From the NCBI GenBank assembly GCA_016802295.1, contig JAESIW010000109.1:118948-133940 (forward strand): a stretch of 14,993 nucleotides of DNA. Reading direction: 5' to 3'. The translations under genes and the position numbers were made by a program. The notes below the pieces were generated by a model. It did not search any database and was not told where the DNA came from. It saw nothing but the letters and a program-made list of their open reading frames with translations. Positions within the stretch are counted from its first letter, which is position 1; each line of letters starts with the position of its first letter. Origin of the DNA: Brachionus rotundiformis. Taxonomy: Eukaryota > Rotifera > Eurotatoria > Ploima > Brachionidae. Below are positions 7,595 through 14,993 of the stretch, one piece after another.

Positions 7595-9365
7595 TTAAAA
7601 AGTAATTTTCCATTCTTCTTTTGGTAAGGACTGGAGATTTTTGAAGTATCTGTTTGACACTAGAACCCAAATTACTCCGTAAATTAACAACACGCCTGTC
7701 AAAGGGTAGAACGGGTCAAATAACAATGGACATTTCTCATTACCAGGAGCAGTTATCTGTCTTGAAGAATTTGTAACAATTAAGGTTGAGTTTATTAAGT
7801 TCACATTTTCACAATTTTTGAAAGAGAGTATATTTATGGCAAACAAAGCACTAGTTTTGGACAAAATTGAGCCTAAACTAGGCCAAAAACTCAAAAATGT
7901 CATGTAAGTGCCGCCAATTAACCGATCACTAATCTTTGCATTGAAACCACCAAGAGTCACATAGGCACCAAACGAAAAAGAGTCTTTTACCAAACTAATT
8001 ACAAATAGAACAAAATAAAATTCAATTGAAAAATTGTTATCTGTGTCGCGAAAAAAAGACAAATTTTTCAAAAACACACAAAACAATACCACCATTAAAA
8101 TTCTTGATTTTTTTTTAATTAAAATTTGGATTAAAATTAATAAAAATAATTAGATAATAGTTTTACTTTAGACCAATGAATATATTGAAGTATTTGAGAA
8201 GCTTGGCACCTTTCAAAAGTCTGCTCAGGACTATTGGAATTATTGTTAGAATTGGCGACAAAATAATTCCCATGAGACTAAGCTTTTCTCTGGCAAAGCC
8301 TTGCTCGACCAGTTTTAGTCTTATCACACTCTCAGTGGCAAAACCAAATCTAAATGTGACCATTAGAATGACCAATATTCGGATAGGCTTGATGCATAGA
8401 ATTTTCCATATTATCTTGTAAGTGTCCCAGATAGAGCGCTTTTTTGATTCCATTTCATGTCTTTCTATTATCAAACGCTCTGACTCTATTTGTATCTTTT
8501 CCAAATTGTATTCATTTTTGAACAAGAGAACCATCAATGAAGTTAAAATGGAAATAGATCCAAAAACATAAAAAAACTCTTTTTAAATTTTAATAAATAA
8601 ATAATTTTAATTTGTTGAAGCAATATTTGGTAAAATTGTTTACTCTCCAAAGTGACCAGTCCATGCGACTGAGGGTCAAGTTTAAAAAAAGGTCGGATGT
8701 AGTCATTGCTGAATTTGACCGACTCGAATATTAAAAAGCCGGCGTTTCCAATAAATTGACCAATCCCAAAGCCAAATGAATTACATAATGCTTGCAGGGG
8801 TGCATTTTTTCTTTTTTTCAAATTTATTAATTAAAAAAAATTTAAACCATGTTATCACTTACTCCATCAAAAGATCAAGTGACCATGCATCTAGGGCAAC
8901 ATCTTGAGTTGCACTTAAAAAGACCAAGGAACCAAATATCAACGTCAAAAGATATATATCTTTTATTGTGTGTTGAATATTTTCATCAACCAGCTTGTTG
9001 ACTTGAGATGCCAAGATGACCATGACAAGGCCTGATAAGAATTGACAAGTGACTATCCAAGATTTGCGCCGACCAATTTTGCGCACAAAAAAAGCGTCTA
9101 CCAAAGGTGCCCATAGAAGTTTGAGCGAAAAAGGCCATATGGCAAAGCTGTATGTGCCCTGCTCGGAATAAGGCACTTTCCTGGTGCTAAGTATCAATGG
9201 TATGCTAAACGATAAGCCAATTGGTATGGCTAATATAACATATAAATAAATAAGAAAAAATATATTTTTCAAATCTTTTTTTTTGGTGGTCTTGTCACTT
9301 GATTTGTCTTTTAGCTTCTCATCATACAAGCTCTGGTCTTGGTCTTCTGGGTCCTGTGCTAGCAT
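7595..9365 (-). CDS. SLC33A1: Acetyl-coenzyme A transporter 1 (SLC33A1, AT-1), four exons
   Basis: Exons 9365-8863, 8810-8644, 8578-8167 and 8102-7595, with introns of 52, 65 and 64 nt (GTAAGT, GTAAAC, GTAAAA donors; all acceptors AAG). The joined frame gives 529 residues against 549 in human. SLC33A1 is a major facilitator-type multi-pass protein of the ER membrane that imports acetyl-CoA for lysine acetylation of secretory proteins. Family landmarks in order: IPIGLSFSIPLIL (47-59), WPFSLKLLWAPLVDA (77-91), GRRKSW (98-103), SATQDVALDAW (151-161), EKNAPLQALCNS across junction 1, RFGFATESVIRLKLVEQG, and GGFNAKISDRLIGGTYMT in the last exon. The charged, Lys-rich N-terminus (about 35 residues) is shorter than in human. 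A late loop carries the possible glycosylation sites NST and NSS. The start at 9365 is the first Met before the first membrane segment. The exon ends were inferred by eye, and each junction restores family-like sequence. Confidence 0.9.
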
Positions 9366-9375
9366 TTTTTCTTGA
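9366..9375 (-). promoter_or_regulatory. Splice-acceptor-like site before the SLC33A1 start
   Basis: On the minus strand TTTTCAAG ends at 9371 and is followed by five A residues and the ATG at 9365. The spacing and AAG form match the sites before the NmrA-like and propeller genes. Confidence 0.45.
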
Positions 9376-9773
9376 AAATAATTTCTTGCCTAGATAATAA
9401 TATAGTAAAGTCACATGAACGATAAAATTTTGTCTAATTATAATTTTAAATTTATGTAGAAGTTTTGAGTTTTTAAAGGTTTTATTGCGTTTATATAAAT
9501 TATTTAATCACGTTTTAAAGTAGTTATTTAATCAAAATGTTATTTTGTGGTCAAAAACTTGGAGATAATTTTAATTGGAGATTAGAATTTTTATTATCCT
9601 TCTAAAAGCTAATTCATCAACATAAAACAATTAAATATTTCTATACATCTAACCAGGCTAGTTAAATATGCCATTTTTACGTGATACTTAATTTATTTTT
9701 CTGCTATTAAACTAATCTTAATTTTAAGACGGTATCTGAAATTTCTTAAAATAGTTTCGATTTTTCCAAATCA

Positions 9774-9823
9774 TTCAAACAAAGAATACTAGATAGCATG
9801 CCATCTTTTGCTTGCAAAAACAC
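9774..9823 (+). repeat. Direct repeat copy 1 (LINE-derived)
   Basis: About 50 bases including AGAATACTAGATAG and ATCTTTTGCTT, repeated with a few substitutions at 9965-10013. In protein it reads SFKQRILDSMPSFAC, against AFQHRILDRMLSFAY in the second copy. Confidence 0.7.
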
Positions 9824-9964
9824 TTATGCTAATTTTCAAAAGAGGCAATAATCAAATTGGCCAAGAGTTATTATTTGACAATATTTAAATTGTTTAGGTT
9901 CAAATTTGATGTAAATAACTTTAATGATATTAATAACTTCTTAGAAAAGTATGGCTTAAATGCA

Positions 9965-10013
9965 TTCCAACATAGAATACTAGATAGAATGCTATCTTTT
10001 GCTTATTAAACAC
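9965..10013 (+). repeat. Direct repeat copy 2 (LINE-derived)
   Basis: The second copy, 191 bases after the first, lies inside the longer LINE C-terminal frame. The repeat is probably due to two nested or tandem insertions of one element family, or to a local duplication. Confidence 0.7.
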
Positions 10014-11101
10014 TATACAGTATAAGCCAGAATTTAAAGAGGAATGACTCGAGAAATTTGAAGTATAATTTAAGGAACAGTGAGAATTTGATGGAACCAA
10101 CATCAAAATCAGTAAATGGTGAAAAAACTTTTGGATTTTTCTACTCAAGACTTTTAAATTGCTTTGTGATCAAGAGATCAATGTTGAAATTTACAACATT
10201 TAAGCATTCAATTTTTAATAATATCAATTTAATTTTCTCAGATTTTGTAAAAAAATTCAAATATTTCATTGTTTTACTTTTTTAAATAATTATATAAACA
10301 ATTTATTTTTAATTTGTAAAATTTATTCTATTTAAATGTTAATGGGTCTTTATGACAAGGGCACTAGCCTGTTGATTAACCTTGAAATTGAATATTAGGC
10401 AAAATAGATTCGATTTTTTCCTCTTGTTTTTTTCAGGCCGAGCTGTTTCCAAATCATCCTTCTGTCCATTAAAAATTAAAAAAAATAGAACAAAAAAACA
10501 TACCATAAACTCGTGCTCACGATTCTAAGAGTAAAGCCAAAATCCAGCCTTTTTTTAGAGTTATTTTCATTGTTTTTTTGATTTTTAAGTTAAGGCTTAG
10601 GAATTTAAAATTTTTTAAATTTTTTTATATAGTATCAGCATTAAATATAGTTTGCTAAATATTTTAGGTAATTGTGATAAAATAAAAAATACCATATAAA
10701 CAAGACTTATCGAGAATCCGACTCCAATGTGTAATTGCTACCTAGCTATCTCTTTTTTTGATTTGAAACCCCAAATTTTTGTTCATGAATAACCTGTCAC
10801 CATCTTCTTCAATAAATCTTTTTTTTAACTACTTAAACATTAAACTATATTATATTATATATTATATTTTATTTGTTCTTTTAATTTTTCTTTTAGATTT
10901 TATTTCATTTTATTTTTATTATGAAGGAGCGCTAGCTCGGTACAGATAAACAAATAAATAATAAACATTTTAGTTTAATAAAACATGTGAGTTATAAATT
11001 TGAATGTCTAGTAGCTTTCTTAATTTGGTTTCTATCATTCGAGCTAAATGGTTAACTTTGCCAAAGCAGGGTATTTTAGCAGCCAAGACAGAACTGAAGC
11101 A

Positions 11102-11197
11102 TCATTTAATGTGTTTATGTTTCCTTAAGAATTCGACAGTAGTGAGAAATGGGAAACAAATGCCACATGTCATACCATACGGTACATGATGGCACAT
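11102..11197 (-). pseudogene. Short C2H2 zinc-finger-like reading frame
   Basis: A 31-codon minus-strand frame whose core reads MTCGICFPFLTTVEFLRKHK. The pattern C-x2-C, then a hydrophobic residue at the usual Phe position, then L-x2-H fits a classical C2H2 finger, but the last His falls on a Lys, with another His two residues earlier. A stop follows directly. It may be a decayed transposon or zinc-finger exon, or a chance resemblance. Confidence 0.25.
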
Positions 11198-11361
11198 TTT
11201 TTAAAAATTTAAAATTTGTTATAAATTCATTATTTTGAATAAAAAATAAACTTTTTGTAAATATAATTTAATGATACTAAATATGAATTTTATTATAATA
11301 AGAAATTAACTTGTGAATGAAATTTAAAAAAAAAACTTAATTATTTAATTAATGTTTTAAA

Positions 11362-12445
11362 ATGAATGTGACTGGTATGTGTTGAAAATTGACTAATTCT
11401 TTGGCAAATAACCCATTTTTCCAATCTTAGAGTTGACGGCTTATTTCAACGAGGTGATCAGAAGCGACTCGAATATATCACCCGCTGTAGCGGCTATCAA
11501 AACTTTGCTAGAGTACATTCGCCTGCAATCGTTTAGCACTGTGGTCGAATTGCGTGAAAGTGTAATTAATGCCATTGATGTGCTCACTAGGACTGACAGT
11601 TCGGCCATTAGTGTTAGATCTGGATGCGAAATGTTGCTCAGGTTCATCACCCTTACGGCACTGGATGCTGGAGTAAATGGTTCACTTGGTTTTAAGGAAA
11701 AAAGTTTTATTTTAAATTTAAGCTAGACTCTGGCATGGAAAAGTGTAAAGAAATTTTGCTGAAAAATGGTCAAGTTTTTTTGAGTAAAGCCAGCAAGGCA
11801 CGAAACAAAATAGCTCGTGTTGCGTGTCCTTGGATACCAAGTGGTTCCAATATTTTAGTTCACTCCAAGTCAAGAGTGGTTCTTGAAATATTGAAAGAGG
11901 CCTGTGCAAAGAACGGAATTTTCCATGTATATGTGTGCCAATCTGCACCGGACAATTCCGGTTTGTCAATGATAGAAGAAATGACCAAATTGGGAATTAA
12001 GTCTACGCTGATCTTAGACGCTGCTGTTGGAGCAGTGATGGAAAAAATTGACTTTGTGCTGCTCGGAGCTGAGGCCGTAGTCGAAAGCGGAGGCATAATA
12101 AACAAAATTGGAACATCGACCATAGGTCTGTGCGCCAAAATGCTCAATAAGCCAGTCTATGTGGCTGTGGAGAGCTTCAAATTTGTTAGGTTCTATCCCC
12201 TAAATAACCGCGACATACCTAACGAATTCAAAGTAATAGTTAAATTAAATTAATTATTTATTTATCTATTTTCTAATTAAAAATTAAAGTATAAATATTC
12301 AACTATTGCCAGCGTGAAAGACTTGGAAAATGAGCACCCATTGATTGATTACACCCAGCCATCGCTTCTCACACTGCTGTTCACTGATATTGGCATTTTT
12401 ACACCATCTGCAGTCAGCGATGAGTTGGTCAAGCTATATCTTTAA
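11362..12445 (+). CDS. EIF2B1: Translation initiation factor eIF2B subunit alpha, four exons
   Basis: Exons 11362-11374, 11431-11672, 11723-12232 and 12290-12445, with introns of 56, 50 and 57 nt, give 306 residues (human 305). eIF2B is the decameric exchange factor that reloads eIF2 with GTP. The alpha subunit forms the central dimer and helps sense phosphorylated eIF2 in the integrated stress response. Landmarks: AVAAIKTLLEYI near the start, then after the helical domain SRVVLEILKEAC, LDAAVGAVMEKIDFVLLGAE, VVESGGIINKIGTS, AESFKFVR-like VESFKFVRFYPLNNRDIPNEF, and the C-terminal PSLLTLLFTDIGIFTPSAVS, ending in Leu-Tyr-Leu as in other animals. The first exon supplies only MNVT plus one base; the junction gives E-L-T-A-Y-F against E-L-I-E-Y-F in human, which supports it. 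Exon 3 starts at 11723; the alternative AG at 11726 breaks the frame. This is one of the most secure calls in the window. Confidence 0.93.
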
Positions 12446-12451
12446 TTTTTA

Positions 12452-12457
12452 AATAAA
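12452..12457 (+). promoter_or_regulatory. Poly(A) signal of the eIF2B alpha gene
   Basis: AATAAA starts seven bases after the stop codon at 12443-12445, which would give a very short 3' UTR. Confidence 0.45.
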
Positions 12458-12955
12458 ATAACTAATAAATTATTAGTAAAAATAATCTTTTTTTTTAAAT
12501 TTAAATGGTTCATTTAATTTTTCCAAATTTCGAATCACTTTTGTCTGAGTGGCAAAATAGTTTACAAACAAACAGGTTAAGCCAAATTTAATTGAGTTTT
12601 GAGTTAAAAGCAATTGTATAGTGCTATAAATGATTAGATAAGTTATTTATAATTTTTGTCACAGATTACCATTTCGAAAGAATTTTTTAAATATCTTTTA
12701 ATATAAAATTTAGAATAAAATTTTTTTTTACAATAGATACTAATAAGAACTAATTTATTAATAAAAAAAATTGCTTTTTCATACTATCTCGAATAAAAAA
12801 CTAAAAATTTATTTAATTTTTTATCTTTAAACATTTAAAAAAAATGATAAAATTAGTAAAAATTTGTCACGGTTTTTCGACCAAGACCAAAAGAATTTTT
12901 TTAAGATTTTTTCTTTCCGTGCTAGTAGGTTTGTAATAAATAATTTATAGAAAAT

Positions 12956-12961
12956 TTTATT
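12956..12961 (-). promoter_or_regulatory. Poly(A) signal of the propeller gene
   Basis: AATAAA on the minus strand, about 60 bases after the stop at 13025-13023. Confidence 0.45.
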
Positions 12962-13022
12962 TTCTCTTAAATAAACTTAAATAAAATAAAAAAATAATAA
13001 AGATAAAATAAACTTTCAGAAA

Positions 13023-14270
13023 TTATTTAATTTGATAGACATCTATTTTGCCAGTGTTGATATTTACTTGGATTATTTTTACCATACTCTTGACCAAAAT
13101 AAACATATTAGCTATAATCGATATAGATTCGATGTTCTCCTCCAAATCTGTTTTTTCCAGCGTAAAGCTTTTGAAAATATTACCAGTATTCGGATCTAAG
13201 AGGACCATTTGACCATCCTCGGATATCGCGCAAATAGAGGTCTCACTTAGCTTCTCAAAAGCTATCATGTTACTATCAAATATTGACTTTTCAAAAGCAA
13301 TACTTGCGGTCTGCTTTTCGACCATCAAAATTTTACCAATAGGTATTGGTATTATAACACCTTTGGAAACCATTATAGAATTTAATTTTTTCAATTTTTT
13401 CTCAATTTTTTGCTTAGATTTTTTCGATTTTAAGTAAAAGTCAATCTTTAAACTGTGAACTATACCATCTGTTGTCACCACATCCAAAACGGTTTGATTA
13501 AAATTTAATCCAAAAATATCATTGTTGAATGTCCAACTTTTGATAGTGGTTCCATCTTTTAGCTTATATATAAACAAATTGTTATTAACAGCTATGGTGA
13601 CACGATTGTCTGTCAAGTACTTAAAAGCATTTATGTCGCCACTGGTTTTTATCAGACCAGCTACATTTGAGTTTGTGTAATTTAGAATAAAAAGGTTTGA
13701 GTGTATGGTATAGAATATATATTCTGAATTATAGATAAATCCAGTATCTATGTTCATAATATTTCCGCTTCTTTTCAATCCTATTATTGTTTTGTTCAAT
13801 TTACAGGATTTTATTTGCCATATTTTAATACTGTTGTTAAAGCCAAGAGTAACTAGACTATGGTTGGATAACAAAGCCATGGACTTAATTCTGGTAAATG
13901 TTTCTAAAGATTTTTCAATTTTACCATCTAAATTGAGTATAAAAACAGTTCCATTATTCATTCCGATATAGGTCTCATTAGACTTTTTGAAGCTTGTTTT
14001 TACATAAGCTTTGGGTGAATCAAGTATAGAAATTTGACCAGAGCTGATACCCACAAGCAAATGGGACCTGTTTGAGTTCAGTGCTTCAATTTTTCGGTTT
14101 ATTCCCAATTTCCTGATAGTAAGACCAGTGGCTAAATCGTAATAGTAAATATTGTGACCAACAGCCACTGCTACTGTTCCATTTTCTACATAGACTATTT
14201 TTTTTATCTTACCTACGGCTTGAATAATTCTGACCAAATTATCATTTTTATAGTCAAAAATAAACAACAT
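13023..14270 (-). CDS. Intronless beta-propeller (WD40/PQQ-like) repeat protein, function unknown
   Basis: An intact single-exon frame of 415 residues. Throughout it repeats short alternating hydrophobic strands with Gly/Asp/Asn turns, typical of beta-propellers. Clear repeat marks are DLATG at 45-49, SIKIWQI at 147-153 (the Trp-containing strand D of a WD40 blade), KLKDGTTIKSW at 236-246, DPNTG at 359-363 and NINTG at 403-407. By eye there are about seven or eight blades, which fits one closed propeller, but most lack the Gly-His and Trp-Asp of canonical WD40 repeats. A Lys-rich segment (281-296) interrupts the propeller after about the fifth blade. No signal peptide or membrane segment is present, so a cytoplasmic or nuclear protein is likely. 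No family could be named. The start is the first Met, five bases after an acceptor-like AAG. Confidence 0.75.
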   Translation of the reverse strand: MLFIFDYKNDNLVRIIQAVGKIKKIVYVENGTVAVAVGHNIYYYDLATGLTIRKLGINRKIEALNSNRSHLLVGISSGQISILDSPKAYVKTSFKKSNETYIGMNNGTVFILNLDGKIEKSLETFTRIKSMALLSNHSLVTLGFNNSIKIWQIKSCKLNKTIIGLKRSGNIMNIDTGFIYNSEYIFYTIHSNLFILNYTNSNVAGLIKTSGDINAFKYLTDNRVTIAVNNNLFIYKLKDGTTIKSWTFNNDIFGLNFNQTVLDVVTTDGIVHSLKIDFYLKSKKSKQKIEKKLKKLNSIMVSKGVIIPIPIGKILMVEKQTASIAFEKSIFDSNMIAFEKLSETSICAISEDGQMVLLDPNTGNIFKSFTLEKTDLEENIESISIIANMFILVKSMVKIIQVNINTGKIDVYQIK

Positions 14271-14282
14271 ATGAGCTTAAAT
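14271..14282 (-). promoter_or_regulatory. Splice-acceptor-like site before the propeller gene start
   Basis: On the minus strand AAATTTAAG ends at 14276, followed by five bases and the ATG at 14270. It has the same form and spacing as the sites before the NmrA-like and SLC33A1 genes. If it is a cis splice site instead, a 5' exon lies further right and the protein could be longer. Confidence 0.45.
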
Positions 14283-14993
14283 TTGATTATTTTGTCGCCT
14301 TTTCTCGCTGTCAAATTTATTTTAATTTATTAAAATAAAAATTAAGATATGTAGATGATGGTCATCCAAGAAATGGAAACGTGAACAATATTAATATTTA
14401 CTAAAAAATGTAAAATAGACAAGAATTAGAAGTTTATTTAGGCTTATATTTTCCTCAGTACCTAATTTTATCAAGTGCCAAATAATAATTTATTTTATTA
14501 GCCAGTTTTATTAGAAAAAATGTAATTTTTGACGTTTTTTAAAATTTTATTTAATTATAAAAAAGAAAAAGTTTGATTAATTTGAATAATATCTAATAAA
14601 AAATAAACAAATTTAATGGCGAATAATTTTTTAATACCATAATTGCATAGACTAGGACGTTCTGCTAAAGAATGCTGGAAAAACAGGAAAATAAATTATG
14701 CAAAAATAGATGGTGAAGAACCTAATAATTAACCATGAGATACTGATGAGGAAAAGATAAATTGTATATCACTCAGACTAATAAAAAATTGAATGAGATC
14801 AAATAATTTTTAATCATTTATTAAATATTAGAAAAAACATAAATTTTATATATATTAAATTTTATAATTATAGACAATCATCTCTATCTTTAAATAAACT
14901 TTAATTTAATAAAAATAGAAATTTAAATGACATGAAAAATACGAACACAACCAAGTAACCAAAGTTAACATGTATTTTTATAATGTTGTATTT
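14283..14993. other. AT-rich intergenic right end
   Basis: This stretch should contain the propeller gene promoter. Apart from a possible Myb-like relic at 14643-14792, no coding, RNA or repeat feature is recognised. Confidence 0.5.
14643..14792 (+). pseudogene. Possible relic of a Myb/SANT-like repeat exon
   Basis: One plus-strand frame reads LHRLGRSAKECWKNRKI, then EEPNN, two stops, and DTDEEKINCI before a final stop. L-G-R-S-x-x-x-C-x-x-x-W/R is the pattern of the third helix of Myb-like repeats, and the acidic D-E-E-K after a Pro resembles the start of the next repeat, with the expected Trp at one of the stops. The match is short and the frame broken, so this is tentative. Confidence 0.3.

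Larger units (their letters stand above)
9758..10400 (+). pseudogene. LINE polymerase C-terminus and 3' region, with a duplicated block
   Basis: From about 9902 to 10285 one frame runs through a single stop (10007-10009). It reads KFDVNNFNDINNFLEKYGLN, FQHRILDRMLSFAY, then KYNLRNSENLMEP, EKTFGFFYSRLLN and FTTFKHSIFNNINLIF before a stop. This is the usual end of many LINE polymerases: G-L-N-x-F-x-H-R, a Y-N-L-R-N segment, an F-x-x-x-L-x-N block in place of the common W-N-x-L, and a final F-K-x-x-I-F. A second, diverged copy of the F-x-H-R-I-L-D block lies 191 bases upstream in another frame. About 100 bases after the stop, a less AT-rich tract (10340-10385) may be the element's 3' UTR. With one stop it is better preserved than the other relics in the window. 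Confidence 0.65.
9376..11361. other. Intergenic region between SLC33A1 and eIF2B alpha
   Basis: This gap separates the divergent SLC33A1 (-) and eIF2B-alpha (+) genes and should hold both promoters. It contains a plus-strand LINE C-terminus (about 9758-10400) and a short minus-strand zinc-finger-like frame (11197-11102). Two short stretches near 10430-10480 and 10680-10800 are a little less AT-rich, but I recognise no product in either. The rest is AT-rich with no visible feature. Confidence 0.55.
12446..13022. other. Convergent intergenic gap after eIF2B alpha
   Basis: This is the 3' side of both eIF2B-alpha (+) and the propeller gene (-). An AATAAA at 12452-12457, starting seven bases after the eIF2B-alpha stop codon, and a minus-strand AATAAA at 12961-12956 are plausible poly(A) signals. 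The rest is AT-rich with no recognisable feature. Confidence 0.6.

Noticed and set aside
8176..8421. Plus-strand open frame of 81 codons
   Set aside because: It lies opposite SLC33A1 exon 3, whose translation matches the family; the plus-strand peptide does not.
11004..11189. 61-codon plus-strand frame upstream of eIF2B alpha
   Set aside because: No recognisable domain. The opposite strand gives a better, though still weak, zinc-finger-like reading.
14349..14405. Y-V-D-D motif resembling a Copia-type reverse transcriptase
   Set aside because: Only four residues match; the surrounding peptide (G-H-P-R-N-G-N) does not fit and a stop follows soon after.
1..14993. tRNA, rRNA, CRISPR, prokaryotic operon or defence system
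   Set aside because: No tRNA or rRNA sequence and no spaced repeat array were seen. The genes are spliced eukaryotic genes with poly(A) signals, so prokaryotic categories do not apply.

Overview
This is AT-rich nuclear DNA from an animal, by eye roughly 70-75% A+T. It holds five readable protein genes separated by decayed retrotransposon pieces. Four of the five are recognisable: an NRBP-family pseudokinase, an NmrA-like NAD(P)-binding protein, the acetyl-CoA transporter SLC33A1, and the alpha subunit of eIF2B. The fifth is an unassigned beta-propeller protein. The short introns (six of seven are 50-65 nt), the AT bias, the metazoan NRBP gene and the LINE debris suggest a small compact-genome invertebrate. 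A monogonont rotifer such as Brachionus is my best guess, but the sequence alone does not prove it.

Layout. 1-2336 has no complete gene; it carries a minus-strand reverse transcriptase relic (about 120-490), a possible plus-strand LINE tail (about 540-682), and an unidentified minus-strand reading frame near 1100-1300. 2337-4542 (+) is the two-exon NRBP gene. 4543-6470 is intergenic, with two minus-strand LINE relics, one ending in an (ACT)10 tail and flanked by long imperfect direct repeats. 6471-7358 (+) is the intronless NmrA-like gene. 9365-7595 (-) is the four-exon SLC33A1 gene. 9366-11361 is intergenic, with a plus-strand LINE C-terminus and a zinc-finger-like mini reading frame. 11362-12445 (+) is the four-exon eIF2B-alpha gene, starting with a 13-nt coding exon. 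14270-13023 (-) is an intronless propeller gene. The right end carries a decayed Myb-like trace.

The genes are not a functional cluster: they mix stress and translation control (eIF2B alpha), redox sensing (NmrA-like), ER acetyl-CoA import (SLC33A1) and signalling or ubiquitin scaffolding (NRBP). Two neighbouring pairs are convergent, and poly(A) signals lie close to the stop codons. The most interesting general signal concerns splicing. Six of seven inferred introns end in AAG rather than CAG or TAG. Four of five genes also have a splice-acceptor-like AG only 5-6 nt upstream of the start codon, as expected for spliced-leader trans-splicing or for 5'-UTR introns.
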